DNA of 64,000 nt from Fidelibacterota bacterium (GCA_024278595.1 JAJRSW010000114.1:1-64000); one strand, 5' to 3'. Shown: positions 1-9,585, counted from the first letter of the stretch. Notes: generated by a model not told the origin, from the sequence alone. A program made the numbers and translations.

Positions 1-131
1 GATTATTAAAGTTATGAACAAGGTCATTTTAAACAGAATTATTTGCATCTGTGAGTGATAATTTTTGCTAAGCATATATTTTTTAGAACTTTGTGCCTTC
101 GTGACTTAGTGGCTATGAATTATTCAGGTTA
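1..131. repeat. Dispersed repeat, copy A (cut by window edge)
   Basis: This stretch is nearly identical to copies at 9329-9491 and 50453-50630. The shared core runs from GATTATTAAAGTTATG through a right end reading CTTCGTGACTTAGTGGC and TATTCAGG. The window starts inside the element, so its left end is not visible. No coding capacity is seen. It is followed by the tandem repeat at 188-254, and the rest of 1-334 holds no gene. Confidence 0.85.
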
Positions 132-187
132 ATACCAGTCACACTCCCAAATTGGTCATAACTCCTGCATCTTTGGCACTTTTACTT

Positions 188-254
188 CACTGAGTTCATC
201 GAAGTGTGCCACACTGAGTTCATCGAAGTGTGCCACACTGAGTTCATCGAAGTG
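188..254. repeat. 24-bp tandem repeat, 2.8 copies
   Basis: The unit begins CACTGAGTTCATCGAAGTG followed by TGCCA and is repeated without mismatch. Each unit holds an imperfect palindrome (CACT ... AGTG). The same unit length and a related TTCGA/TGAG core recur at 25517-25596. It lies downstream of the U32 gene stop. Confidence 0.9.
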
Positions 255-334
255 CAGAAAAATAAGGAAAGATGAAGAAGTTGAAGGCCGTTTTGATGTT
301 TAATTGGCAGAGTTGGTATTAAACTTCGAGCTGG

Positions 335-1648
335 TCATTTTAGTATTTTGCGCATGACTGCAAAATCACCTGGATCATGATCAAAGGGGATGTACGCCAG
401 TCCGGTGCCACCATGCACCACATCCACAGGACGCTTGCGCGCATTTAACAAGCCTGCAACTTTGCTGGTAATCAACTGGTTGGGCGAGATGACCTCGATG
501 GTTTCCCCGACTCTGATCTGATTTTTAATCTCGAATTCCAATAATTGGGTTACTTCATCCCAGCCGATCACCATTCCAGCATTTTGATGCGTGAAATCCT
601 GAGAGGAAGGATCCACGTAGTTTTGTCCATATTCCTGGGGATTTTTAGTATAGAATCCTGAGATATAACCTCTATGCGCAATCCCGATCAGATCTTCCAG
701 GTTAGTTGAGTCAAATGGTTTGTCAGCTAGCATATCATCAATTGCCTTACGATAGGACCGGGCAACCATGGCAGCGTAATAAACAGATTTTGTGCGGCCT
801 TCTACTTTGTAGCTCACGATACCGGCCGCTCGCATTTGCTGCAGGAGTTCGATGGAGCACAGATCCTTGGCATTCATCATGTAAGTGCCATGTTCGTCTT
901 CCAACATGTTAAAATGTTGACCGGGACGTTTGGGCTCCTCCAGAAAGAAACCATCACCCGGGGACTGAAACTCCGGAGCCGCTTGGCTGATCTCTTCACT
1001 TTCCAATTCGAGTAGACTGGGGGTCTTTTGACCAAAGTTGTAGCCCCAGCGGCAGGAATTGGTACAGGTGCCCTGGTTGGCGTCCATGTTATTCATATAA
1101 TTCGTAATCAGGCAACGACCGGAGTAGGCAATACAAATAGCGCCATGGACAAAGGCTTCGAGTTCGATTTCTGGCACCTTTTCATGGATCTCAGCGATCT
1201 CTTTCAAGCTTAATTCCCGGGAAAGAATGATCCGGGAAACACCGATATCTCTCCAGAACGCTGCACTGGCCCAGTTGGTACAGTTGGCCTGGGTGGAAAG
1301 ATGAATATCCAATTCAGGGTATTCCCTGCGGGCCAGTTGAATTAAACCGGGATCAGACATGATCACCGCATCCGGGTTATACTGGAGCATCCGTTCTAAC
1401 TCAGTCATGAAGCCCTTGATCTTTGAGTTATGGGCATAAATATTCATGGTGAGGTAGATCTGTTTTCCCAAATCATGGGTATAGGCGATGGCTTCTACCA
1501 GTGATTCCTGGCGGAAATCATTTTCTCGCGTTCGCAGTGAATAGCGGGGAACACCAGCATAAACCGCATCGGCCCCGTAGGCAAAGGCATATTTCAGTTT
1601 CTCAAAATTTCCAGCAGGCAGTAATAGTTGGGCAGTTGTCTTGCTCAT
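335..1648 (-). CDS. trhP: U32 family protein, TrhP/YegQ-like (tRNA U34 hydroxylation)
   Basis: The 437-residue protein matches the U32 'peptidase' family. Studied members of this subgroup (TrhP/YegQ) are not known as peptidases but are needed to hydroxylate uridine 34 of tRNAs. The family signature is clear around residues 164-182, with Cys172 and Cys179 followed by Cys195 and Cys199. In the family these four cysteines hold an Fe-S cluster. The length is close to E. coli YegQ (about 450). The frame is open 36 codons further upstream, but that extension is unlike the family; the ATG at 1648 starts directly at the conserved SKTTAQLLLPAGN segment. The Shine-Dalgarno is weak. It stands alone, divergent from the TonB receptor. 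The TrhP assignment rather than another U32 subgroup is inferred. Confidence 0.88.
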   Translation of the reverse strand: MSKTTAQLLLPAGNFEKLKYAFAYGADAVYAGVPRYSLRTRENDFRQESLVEAIAYTHDLGKQIYLTMNIYAHNSKIKGFMTELERMLQYNPDAVIMSDPGLIQLARREYPELDIHLSTQANCTNWASAAFWRDIGVSRIILSRELSLKEIAEIHEKVPEIELEAFVHGAICIAYSGRCLITNYMNNMDANQGTCTNSCRWGYNFGQKTPSLLELESEEISQAAPEFQSPGDGFFLEEPKRPGQHFNMLEDEHGTYMMNAKDLCSIELLQQMRAAGIVSYKVEGRTKSVYYAAMVARSYRKAIDDMLADKPFDSTNLEDLIGIAHRGYISGFYTKNPQEYGQNYVDPSSQDFTHQNAGMVIGWDEVTQLLEFEIKNQIRVGETIEVISPNQLITSKVAGLLNARKRPVDVVHGGTGLAYIPFDHDPGDFAVMRKILK

Positions 1649-2093
1649 GATCCACTTTCGGTTTTCATCATTATCTAGCAATTGAATAAGGGTAAATGTG
1701 GGAGTGAAAGCAAATACTAATTTTAAGCGCGCGTTCAACCGAGAGAACAGATCCAATTCGCGCTATGATTTTCGACCCTTGATTCGGGTGAGGTGGCGTA
1801 CAGGATCAGGGGGGGGGGAGCTGAACAAGCACTTCAGCTCTATCGTAATAGCGCTTGCCCATGATTTGCTTGTGATATTTCGCACAGCACATACAGGGTG
1901 ATAATTTTCATAGACTTGGAGCTTTTGTTTCAAGTTCAAATTGGCTGATATTCTGTAATAAAACCAACCATCTGCATGTTAGAACACTAAAGCATATATA
2001 TACAATATATTGGGCCCGTATGTCTGACAACCCCTAACAGTTGTGCATGCTGAACATTCTATCACAGTATAACAGATTTCTAACAATCAATGG

Positions 2094-2122
2094 TTGACAG
2101 GCAAAATTCAGCAGTCTATCTT
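2094..2122 (+). promoter_or_regulatory. Predicted sigma70-type promoter of TonB receptor gene
   Basis: TTGACA (2094-2099), a 17-bp spacer and TATCTT (2117-2122) form a near-consensus promoter. The predicted start lies about 130 nt upstream of the receptor ATG, giving a long leader that contains the 2200-2215 palindrome. Confidence 0.6.
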
Positions 2123-2199
2123 GCGCCGCAATGGATGGAATAAACTAGGAAATCTATGGAGCTTATCTGGGAGCGTAATCCCACGGGTTCATATCTGTG

Positions 2200-2215
2200 T
2201 GTGATGTCTGTCACA
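2200..2215. promoter_or_regulatory. Crp/Fnr-type operator, perfect palindrome
   Basis: TGTGA-N6-TCACA is a perfect match to the Crp half-site pair. It lies downstream of the predicted promoter and 46 nt before the receptor ATG. That position fits repression better than class I/II activation from the 2094 promoter, unless a second promoter is used. No Crp-family gene is in the window. Confidence 0.5.
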
Positions 2216-2261
2216 GTCATTGCGAAATTGTATATCCAACAAAAAGGAGGAAGACAAGAAA

Positions 2262-5144
2262 ATGAGTAAACGTTACTTATTTACTGTATTGCTCATCGTT
2301 GTAATGGTTCCGGCAATGGCCCTGGCACAGGGTACCATCACCGGTACAGTTACTGATGGTAATACAGGCGACGCTCTACCTGGTGCCAATGTGGTCGTTG
2401 ATGGCCAGGCTTTTGGTGGCGCCAGTGATCTGAGTGGAAGTTATGTAATTGAAGGTATCCCTACCGGTAATTACACCGTGACTGCCACCATGATCGGCTA
2501 TGAGACTGTTTCCATGAGTGCCCAGGTTGCCACGGGCATTGCTACTACGCTGAATTTTGCACTGACCAGTCAAGCTCTTGAAATGAGTGCTCTGGAAGTG
2601 CTGGCTTCACGTGCTGATCGAAATACACCGGTTGCCTACACAAATATTTCCAAGGAAGAAATGGAAATTCGTTTAGGTTCTCAGGATATTCCCATGATCC
2701 TGAATACGACCCCTTCAGTTTATGCGACCAATCAGGGTGGCGGTGCTGGAGATGCCCGTATCAATGTCCGTGGTTTCAACCAGCGTAATGTTGCCGTAAT
2801 GATCAATGGTGTACCTCAGAATGATATGGAAAACGGCTGGGTCTACTGGTCAAACTGGGATGGTGTTGGAGATGCAACCTCCTCTATTCAGATGCAGCGT
2901 GGTCTGAGTGCCGTTAACCTGGCCACTCCCTCCATTGGTGGGACCATGAATATCATCACTGACCCCACAGCCCTTAAAGCAGGTGGAAGCTTCAAACAAG
3001 AAGCTGGATCAGGTGATTTCTTAAAATCCACTGTTAACTATAATACTGGACTAATAGGTGATAAAGTAGCCCTCAGTGGTACAATTGTTCGTAAAACAGG
3101 CTCAGGTATCATTGACAAAACCTGGACAGATTCATGGGCCTATTATTTTGGTGCAGCTTATGCCATCAGCTCAGACAATCGTTTTGAGTTATATGCTATT
3201 GGTGCTCCCCAGCGTCACGGTCAGAACCTCTATAAGCAGAATATCATGGCTTATGATCAGGAATTCGCTGCAGAAGTGGCCGATAAGGACGCCATGGATG
3301 CCGTTGATTCTGATGGTGATGGCGACAGCGATTGGACTGAATACAATGCCAAATTCACAAAAAATGATGGTACTGATGCCGGTCGTCTTTTCAACCAGAA
3401 CTGGGCTCCAATAAGCTCTGATTACAAAGGTGAACAGTACTGGTACATGTATGGTGATAAGACCATGGAAAGACATGACCCCAACTACTTGAATGAACGT
3501 GAAAACTTCTTTCATAAACCACTGGTCAACTTGAACCATTATTTGAACCTCACTGAAAAGATGAGATTATCTTCAGTTCTTTACTGGTCAGGTGGTTCCG
3601 GTGGTGGCACTGGTACGTATGGGAAAATTCCAACATTGGATGCAGATGGCAATCTTGGTGACGACGACTATAAATTTTATTATGGAAGTGGTCCCTGGAC
3701 CAGAGACTGGAATACACTTATCGCCATGAACTCGGGTTCTGAAGATACAGTCTATGTTGACAAGACTGCTTTAGTTCGTACACATGGTGATGGAAACAAC
3801 CAGTCTGTTGGTATCCTGCGAAACAGCATCAACCGTCAGAACACTATTGGTTTGATCTCCAAACTTAATTACGACATGAGTGATCTTCTAAAAGTGCAGG
3901 TTGGAATTGACTGGCGCACTGCAGGGATCGAACATGCTCGTGAAGTCCGCGATCTGCTCGGTGGTGATTACTATATGGATTATGCAGATGACAATTTTTC
4001 ATCGGGTAAAGAAGTCAAACTCGGGGATATAATTGCCTATCATAATGAAACCACGGTAGACTGGATTGGTTTCTTTGCTCAAGGTAATTATAGTGCTGGA
4101 GCTTTGAATGCTTATGGAATGGCTGGCTTTTCATCCATCAAATACTCATATCAGGATCACTTTACTGTAGCCAATGAGGTCATCAAATCAGACGCAATTA
4201 GTGCTATTCAGGTCAAGGGTGGTGGCATGTTCCATGTTTCAGAGAACTTAAATGTTTTTGGAAACTTCGGTTATGTTGAGAAGCCACCGATCATGGACAA
4301 TGTTATATATTTTGATGGGACAGTCGCTTCTGATCCTGCCAACGAGAAATTCGTCAGCTCTGAAGCCGGTGTAAATTTCAAATCTAAAATGTTCGCTGTT
4401 ACTGCAAATGTTTATAATACAGATTGGATAGACCGGAACTTGACAAAATCGGTTACTTCGGGACAAGGTTCCAGTGGTGATACTGATGTTATTTTCCTTA
4501 CTGGTGTTAACCAGAATCACAAAGGTCTTGAGATCGAGGCATCTGTACAACCGATAAATATGCTTCGTCTTGATGCCTCTTTGAGTTTTGGAGACTGGAC
4601 TTTTACCGGTGATGCAGATGGTAACTATCAAGAAGATGAATTCGACTCTACTGGTGTCGTCATTGGACAGATTGCAACTCCTTATTCTTATGCACTTAAG
4701 GATCTTAAAGTTGGCGATATGCCACAAACAGCATACGTCATTGGTGCAACCCTCACACCCATTCGGAGCCTGAGACTTCAGGCATTGTATAGTATTTACG
4801 ATAACAATTACTCTAACTGGAGTCCTGATAGTCGTGAATATGATGGTGATGACGCTAATGCCGATAGGGAACAGGTTTGGATAGCACCTGGGTATTCAAA
4901 GGTGGACTTCCATGGATCCTATGATCTACCGAAGATCGCAGGTATAAATGCTCAATTGTTTTTACACGTATTCAATGCTCTTGATAACACCTATGTTCAG
5001 GATGCAGTTGATCATAGTCAGTACAATGGCTTCAAGATCAAAGATGCTGACGGGAATACCATTAATGACCACACTGCTGCTAGAGCAGAGGTTTTCCTGG
5101 GAACCCCACGTTATATGAATTTTGGTTTGAAACTTCGTTTCTAA
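2262..5144 (+). CDS. TonB-dependent receptor with carboxypeptidase-regulatory-like domain
   Basis: The 960-residue outer-membrane receptor has a signal peptide ending near MALAQ (residue 22). A CarboxypepD_reg-like beta-sandwich follows (about 23-105, GTVTDGNTGDALPGANVVV). Next comes a plug domain (about 110-245, with INVRGFNQRNVAVMINGVPQ) and a long beta-barrel ending in GLKLRF with a terminal Phe. This layout is typical of FCB receptors that import ligands larger than porin cut-offs using TonB energy. No SusD partner lies next to it, so the substrate cannot be told. The start at 2262 is chosen over an upstream in-frame start because AAGGAGG sits 11 nt before it and the signal peptide begins there. 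A strong terminator follows, so it is monocistronic. Confidence 0.93.
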   Translation: MSKRYLFTVLLIVVMVPAMALAQGTITGTVTDGNTGDALPGANVVVDGQAFGGASDLSGSYVIEGIPTGNYTVTATMIGYETVSMSAQVATGIATTLNFALTSQALEMSALEVLASRADRNTPVAYTNISKEEMEIRLGSQDIPMILNTTPSVYATNQGGGAGDARINVRGFNQRNVAVMINGVPQNDMENGWVYWSNWDGVGDATSSIQMQRGLSAVNLATPSIGGTMNIITDPTALKAGGSFKQEAGSGDFLKSTVNYNTGLIGDKVALSGTIVRKTGSGIIDKTWTDSWAYYFGAAYAISSDNRFELYAIGAPQRHGQNLYKQNIMAYDQEFAAEVADKDAMDAVDSDGDGDSDWTEYNAKFTKNDGTDAGRLFNQNWAPISSDYKGEQYWYMYGDKTMERHDPNYLNERENFFHKPLVNLNHYLNLTEKMRLSSVLYWSGGSGGGTGTYGKIPTLDADGNLGDDDYKFYYGSGPWTRDWNTLIAMNSGSEDTVYVDKTALVRTHGDGNNQSVGILRNSINRQNTIGLISKLNYDMSDLLKVQVGIDWRTAGIEHAREVRDLLGGDYYMDYADDNFSSGKEVKLGDIIAYHNETTVDWIGFFAQGNYSAGALNAYGMAGFSSIKYSYQDHFTVANEVIKSDAISAIQVKGGGMFHVSENLNVFGNFGYVEKPPIMDNVIYFDGTVASDPANEKFVSSEAGVNFKSKMFAVTANVYNTDWIDRNLTKSVTSGQGSSGDTDVIFLTGVNQNHKGLEIEASVQPINMLRLDASLSFGDWTFTGDADGNYQEDEFDSTGVVIGQIATPYSYALKDLKVGDMPQTAYVIGATLTPIRSLRLQALYSIYDNNYSNWSPDSREYDGDDANADREQVWIAPGYSKVDFHGSYDLPKIAGINAQLFLHVFNALDNTYVQDAVDHSQYNGFKIKDADGNTINDHTAARAEVFLGTPRYMNFGLKLRF

Positions 5145-5169
5145 ACTCTGATTCGATGGTAGAAAAAAG

Positions 5170-5199
5170 GTCCCGGGCTACGGCTCGGGACTTTTTTTT
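5170..5199 (+). terminator. Rho-independent terminator of TonB receptor gene
   Basis: A 9-bp stem (GTCCCGGGC / GCTCGGGAC) with a UACG tetraloop closed by C-G is followed by eight T. It lies 25 nt after the receptor stop codon. Confidence 0.92.
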
Positions 5200-5294
5200 A
5201 TGCCAGGGGTTTGTTGCCGGGTTGTTTTATTGGTCTACCACTGTGGGGACGTGGCATGCTACGTTACCACTGCCAATTATAATTTTTTGTTTTG

Positions 5295-5717
5295 CTAAAG
5301 TTTTGATCGCACCAGATAGAACAACCCGGCTACCAAGCCGATCACAGCTCCGGCAGGTGCTATGAAAATGGCCCCCAGGAAACTGATCACAGACAGTCCC
5401 GTAAGGAGCTGGTTCAATACGGGAATGGTTCCAATATTTTGATTAATGCCATCAAAGATGTTATGCAGCAGGACCAGGACCGGAAAGCTGATCACAGACA
5501 CGGCGAAGAGAGTTCCAAACTGACCCGCCTCCGGCCAGTGGTGCACGCCGGCCAGGACGATGAGAATGAGCCCGCCGAAAGTGATAAGCATGCCTGGAGG
5601 GTTATCAGAGACACCGAAAATTACGCCCACGATGGTGATGGCTAGTCCTGACCCCAGAAGAGGCAGAGTTTTAGGACGTTTTAATTGTTCTTTAATAAAA
5701 GCACTGATCTGATCCAT
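5295..5717 (-). CDS. Small hydrophobic membrane protein, function unknown
   Basis: The 140-residue protein has about four predicted membrane segments (roughly 20-36, 43-58, 66-85 and 105-135) and almost no large soluble part. The middle loop reads HNIFDGINQNIGTIPVLNQ. I do not recognise the family. The start is supported by AGGAGA 8 nt upstream on the minus strand. It lies 93 nt downstream of lon in the same orientation. A hairpin (5733-5754) sits between the two, so it may be cotranscribed with lon or separate from it. No function is proposed. Confidence 0.7.
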   Translation of the reverse strand: MDQISAFIKEQLKRPKTLPLLGSGLAITIVGVIFGVSDNPPGMLITFGGLILIVLAGVHHWPEAGQFGTLFAVSVISFPVLVLLHNIFDGINQNIGTIPVLNQLLTGLSVISFLGAIFIAPAGAVIGLVAGLFYLVRSKL

Positions 5718-5732
5718 GCAGGTCTCCTGAAA

Positions 5733-5754
5733 GGCGCAGATTCAAATCTGCACC
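5733..5754 (-). other. Short hairpin before the 5295-5717 gene
   Basis: GGCGCAGAT and ATCTGCACC pair with one mismatch around a TCAA loop. No T run follows, so it is not a classic terminator. It sits just upstream of the Shine-Dalgarno of the downstream gene and could affect translation or mRNA ends; this is inference. Confidence 0.4.
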
Positions 5755-5810
5755 TGAATTGTCAATAATCGTTTTGCGTAAAAATTGACCTAAGTTTCTG
5801 ATAGTTACCC

Positions 5811-8171
5811 TTATTTTTTCTTTTTCGGGGAAGCTTTGGCAGGCTCCAGAGCCAGTTCAATAACATCGCAGATCTCTTCCACAAATTTGAATTCCATCTC
5901 TTTTTTCACTCGCTCGGGTAATTCAACCAGATCCCCCTCGTTTTTCTTGGGCAGGATAACGGTGGTTAAACCCGCACGATTGGCGGCCATGACCTTTTCG
6001 CGAATGCCCCCAATCGGTAATACAGCACCCCGCAGGGTGATCTCGCCGGTCATACCCAGATTGCTCTTCACCAAGCGTTCAGTAAGGAGCGAGATCATGG
6101 CGGTGAACAGTGTTATACCAGCAGACGGACCGTCTTTGGGAACCGCACCGGCCGGAATATGGACATGAATATCCAATTTCTTGTAAAAGTCAGGATCGAT
6201 CCCAAAGCGCTTGGCATTTGCCCGAATATAAGAATACACTGCCTGAGCCGATTCCTTCATGACATCACCCAGCTTACCGGTGAGTTTTAGCCCGCCCTTG
6301 CCTTCCATTTTCATGGCTTCAATAAACAGGATATCCCCACCAACAGCAGTATAGGCCAGGCCGATCACGATTCCAAAGTTGGCCATACGCTCGGCGATCT
6401 CACTGTGTCGCTTAGGCGGTCCAAGCAGTTTTACGATGCTGCCCTTGGTGATCCGGCGCGGTTTTTCATTACCCTCGGCCCGCTCTCGGGCTACTTTCCG
6501 ACAGACATTGGCGATCTGACGCTCCATGTTTCGGACACCGGCTTCGTAAGTATATCGACTAATGATCTCAGCAATAGCTGTATCCATGAAAGTGATCTTG
6601 TCTTCATCCAAAGCATGTTCAGCGATCTGTTTCGGGATGAGATAGGATTTAGCGATATGGATCTTCTCTTCTTCAATATATCCTGGAAAATCGATCATCT
6701 CCATCCGATCCCGCAGGGGGCCTGGAATAGGATCCAGCCAATTGGCAGTGGCAATAAACATGACCTTGGATAGATCGAATGCTACCTCCAGATAGTGATC
6801 ACTGAAGGAATGGTTCTGCTCCGGATCCAATACTTCCAGTAACGCCGAACTTGGATCTCCCCGGAAGTCAGTACCCAATTTATCAACCTCGTCCAGCATA
6901 AACACCGGGTTCCTGGTCTTGGCTTTTTTCAGGCCTTGAATAATGCGTCCGGGTAAAGCCCCAATATAGGTTCTGCGATGACCACGAATCTCGGCCTCAT
7001 CACGAACGCCACCCAGGGAAATTCTAATAAATTCGCGACCCAGAGAATCAGCAATTGATTTACCCATGGAGGTCTTACCGGTTCCAGGCGGACCCTGAAA
7101 ACAGAGAATGGGACCTTTGACGGGTGCCTCAGGATCCTGTTCCATCTTCAACTTGCGGACTGACAGGAATTCCAGGATCCGGTTCTTGACGCGCTTCAGT
7201 CCATAATGATCTCTATCCAGAATGGTGAGGGCTTCCTGCACATCAACCCGCTCCTGCGTTTCTTTACTCCAGGGTAGCTCAACCAACCAGTCCAGGTAGG
7301 TTCGGGAAACGGTGTACTCTGGTGACGATGGAGGAATGCGCTGGAGTCGGTCCAATTCTTTTTTGGCAACTTTAAATGCTTCTTCAGGCATCCCGGCCTG
7401 CTCGACCTTTTCCTCCAGCTCTTTGATCTCCAAGGTCTGATCATCTTCACCCAGTTCTTTTTTGATCGCTTTCATTTGCTCACGCAGAAAATATTCACGC
7501 TGGCTCTTTGAGATCTCTTCCTGAACTTCGGTCTGGATCTTTTCGCCAATCTCCTGGCGTTGAATCTCCCGATTGATCAGTACGGTGGCTTTTTTTAGAC
7601 GTTCATTTACATCCATCTCTTCCAGGATGTCCTGTTTCTCACTGTTGGAGAGCTGCATCATCGAAACAGCACGATCTACTAAACGGGCGGGGTGTTGAAT
7701 ATTAGACAGGAGCGAGATATGCTCCTGAGTGATATAGTCGGCTACCTTTGATAACTCGCGGAAGAGGGTGCGAATATTAGCTGACATGGCATCGGTTTCC
7801 AGATCAGCCTCATAAACCTCCTCAAGTCCCTGGATAGTCGCTTTATAGTAGGGGTCGGTCTGAGAATAATTTTTGATCAGGACCCGCTCACCCCCCTGAA
7901 CGATGGCACTCTGACTCCCGTCAGGCATATCAAGAATTTTCATGACGGAAGCGGTTGTACCTACGGTAAATAGATCAACAACCTCGGGGTCTTCCACAGA
8001 GCCTTCGCGCTGAGCCACGACAATGATGGTTTTTTTTCCGGCGGGGAGCTCACGTAATAGTTTTAAGGATCGTTTCCTGCCGATATAGAGGGGTATCACC
8101 TGCTGTGGAAAAAGTACCGTATTGCGCAATGGCATTACAGGTAGAGCGTTGGCGGGATGAGTATTTGACAT
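5811..8171 (-). CDS. lon: ATP-dependent Lon protease
   Basis: The 786-residue protein has all Lon parts. The N-terminal substrate domain begins LPVMPLRNTVLFPQQVIPLY. A coiled stretch lies around 190-260. The AAA+ module has Walker A GPPGTGKTS and Walker B PVFMLDEVDKL. The C-terminal protease domain has the catalytic dyad Ser683 (in KDGPSAG) and Lys726 (in GGIREKV), with the same 43-residue spacing as in E. coli Lon. It degrades damaged and regulatory proteins in the cytoplasm. The tail ends KASPKKKK, a short basic extension. CGGAGA supports the start. The upstream gene ends 29 nt before it, so the two may be cotranscribed. No HrcA/CIRCE element was noticed. Confidence 0.98.
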   Translation of the reverse strand: MSNTHPANALPVMPLRNTVLFPQQVIPLYIGRKRSLKLLRELPAGKKTIIVVAQREGSVEDPEVVDLFTVGTTASVMKILDMPDGSQSAIVQGGERVLIKNYSQTDPYYKATIQGLEEVYEADLETDAMSANIRTLFRELSKVADYITQEHISLLSNIQHPARLVDRAVSMMQLSNSEKQDILEEMDVNERLKKATVLINREIQRQEIGEKIQTEVQEEISKSQREYFLREQMKAIKKELGEDDQTLEIKELEEKVEQAGMPEEAFKVAKKELDRLQRIPPSSPEYTVSRTYLDWLVELPWSKETQERVDVQEALTILDRDHYGLKRVKNRILEFLSVRKLKMEQDPEAPVKGPILCFQGPPGTGKTSMGKSIADSLGREFIRISLGGVRDEAEIRGHRRTYIGALPGRIIQGLKKAKTRNPVFMLDEVDKLGTDFRGDPSSALLEVLDPEQNHSFSDHYLEVAFDLSKVMFIATANWLDPIPGPLRDRMEMIDFPGYIEEEKIHIAKSYLIPKQIAEHALDEDKITFMDTAIAEIISRYTYEAGVRNMERQIANVCRKVARERAEGNEKPRRITKGSIVKLLGPPKRHSEIAERMANFGIVIGLAYTAVGGDILFIEAMKMEGKGGLKLTGKLGDVMKESAQAVYSYIRANAKRFGIDPDFYKKLDIHVHIPAGAVPKDGPSAGITLFTAMISLLTERLVKSNLGMTGEITLRGAVLPIGGIREKVMAANRAGLTTVILPKKNEGDLVELPERVKKEMEFKFVEEICDVIELALEPAKASPKKKK

Positions 8172-8200
8172 AGAAGTCTCCGGAAATGTATCTGATTTAG

Positions 8201-9193
8201 TTAATTATATTGGTCATAATCAAGTGCCTCTTGAAGTCGGCGCCCCTGAAAATGTTTCATTACTTTTAGTACGCGGAGGGTGACATTATGATCACCTTGC
8301 CGGTCACGTCCTACGATGCTTGGCCACAATCCATTCTTCAATTGGATATCCATGAGCCAGTCCAGCAATTTTTCAGCCTTGCGATCTTTACGATCATCAG
8401 CATAGAGCTGAAGGGTCTCGAGATAGCGCAGTGAGCCACCGGTAATTGCGCTTAACCCACTGCTGCCGGTGATCAAGGTATCCCAGGTCTGCAGGCCCGG
8501 TAGTAAAAGAGATCGGTCGGCCATTAATAGATTCTCCCTGAGGTACCCCAGACCTTTTTGCAGAACCCGATTTCCGGGAAATTTTTCCGAATGTCCCATG
8601 GTCCATAAAAAGAACAGGGAACTCCAGATGCAGGATTGCTTGTCATCCGGCAGACTGGACCAGCCTCCATCAGCATTCTGTTCTGAGAGGATATCGCGGA
8701 TCAACTGTTTGATAATGGGACTGCCTTCAAGTTTAAAATGAATTGCCAGATAAATGGCCTGTGTGATAGGGTGGAGTCGCAGGCGCAAATCTTTCTCAGC
8801 CAGGTATCTGACCACTTCCCGCATGCCCAGCATTGCTTTTTCAGATTTTTCAGTGAGTAAAAGTTCTGACAGTTCATGTAAGGCTTCCACCTGGGCCAGA
8901 AACTGCATGGTCTGGATTTGCCTTCCATCCAGCCCCTTAACACTTCCGGCAATGGGCCAAAGTCCCTGGGAATTCTGCGCTGCTAATTTTTTGCGCCTGG
9001 GCTGATGTTTTCTTAGATTTTTTTGTAATGCTTCGAAATCCGGTGAGCTCGTATCCTCCAGGATATCCCTAAAAACCAGGTATCTGACCGGCAGCGGAGC
9101 CGCATCCAGGAGGATGGGAATCGCATTCTTTTTTAGCTGAACAACCCAGGGTAACTGAAAGCTGATTTTGTCATTGATTATCATTAGGAGCAA
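8201..9193 (-). CDS. Alpha/alpha-toroid protein with prenyltransferase/squalene-cyclase-like repeats
   Basis: The 330-residue protein is mostly helical and carries repeats such as LSEQNADGGWSSLPDD and DIQLKNGLWPSI. These resemble the QW-type repeats of terpene cyclases and protein prenyltransferases. The acidic DXDD motif of squalene/hopene cyclases is not seen, so enzyme activity is doubtful and a binding role is as likely. There is no signal peptide. The TTG at 9193 has an AAGG seven bases before it. An ATG three codons later (9184) is the alternative but has no well-placed ribosome site. It is 29 nt upstream of lon on the same strand. Family placement is moderate and function unknown. Confidence 0.65.
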   Translation of the reverse strand: MLLMIINDKISFQLPWVVQLKKNAIPILLDAAPLPVRYLVFRDILEDTSSPDFEALQKNLRKHQPRRKKLAAQNSQGLWPIAGSVKGLDGRQIQTMQFLAQVEALHELSELLLTEKSEKAMLGMREVVRYLAEKDLRLRLHPITQAIYLAIHFKLEGSPIIKQLIRDILSEQNADGGWSSLPDDKQSCIWSSLFFLWTMGHSEKFPGNRVLQKGLGYLRENLLMADRSLLLPGLQTWDTLITGSSGLSAITGGSLRYLETLQLYADDRKDRKAEKLLDWLMDIQLKNGLWPSIVGRDRQGDHNVTLRVLKVMKHFQGRRLQEALDYDQYN

Positions 9194-9328
9194 AATAAGA
9201 CCTTTTTATCGACTAACAAGTCTAACATTGCCCTCTAATGCATAATTCTGTGCAGTTAAAGTATATTTCCTGTCGGCTAAATTAAATTCTAACCAGTCTA
9301 ATCCATAACCAGGGCCAAACCATCCCCA

Positions 9329-9491
9329 CCTGCATTATTCATGAATTATTGCTACGAAGATTATTAAAGTTATGAACAAGGTCATTTTAAACAGAATTAT
9401 TTGCAGCTGTGAGTGATAATTTTTGATAAGCATCTATTTTTTAAACCTTGGTGTCTTCGTGACTTAGTGGCTATGAATTATTCAGGCTAAG
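9329..9491. repeat. Dispersed repeat, copy B
   Basis: This is a near-identical copy of the element at 50453-50630. It lacks about 16 bp of the left arm (the ACACTAAGCCACTA part). It begins CCTGCATTATTCATG and ends ATTCAGGCTAAG. The arms are imperfect inverted copies of each other. Confidence 0.88.
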
Positions 9492-9585
9492 TAAAATATT
9501 ACGCAGGCATGGGCCGGTTTAAGCGAAAGCTTGTCTGCGATATTAGGGCCTTAAACCTCACAGACAGTCTTTAGGCACAGGATTT

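Larger units (their letters stand above)
1649..2261. other. Intergenic region between divergent genes, with G10 tract
   Basis: No gene is supported here. The region holds a run of ten G at 1809-1818, a strong sigma70-type promoter (2094-2122) and a Crp/Fnr-type palindrome (2200-2215) ahead of the TonB receptor. The G run is not within the promoter. Confidence 0.6.

Noticed and set aside
188-254. Possible CRISPR array at 188-254 and 25517-25596
   Set aside because: Units are directly adjacent with no unique spacers and no cas gene is near.
4248-4727. 159-codon minus-strand open frame inside the TonB receptor gene
   Set aside because: The receptor frame is fully conserved through this stretch; the antisense frame has no features.
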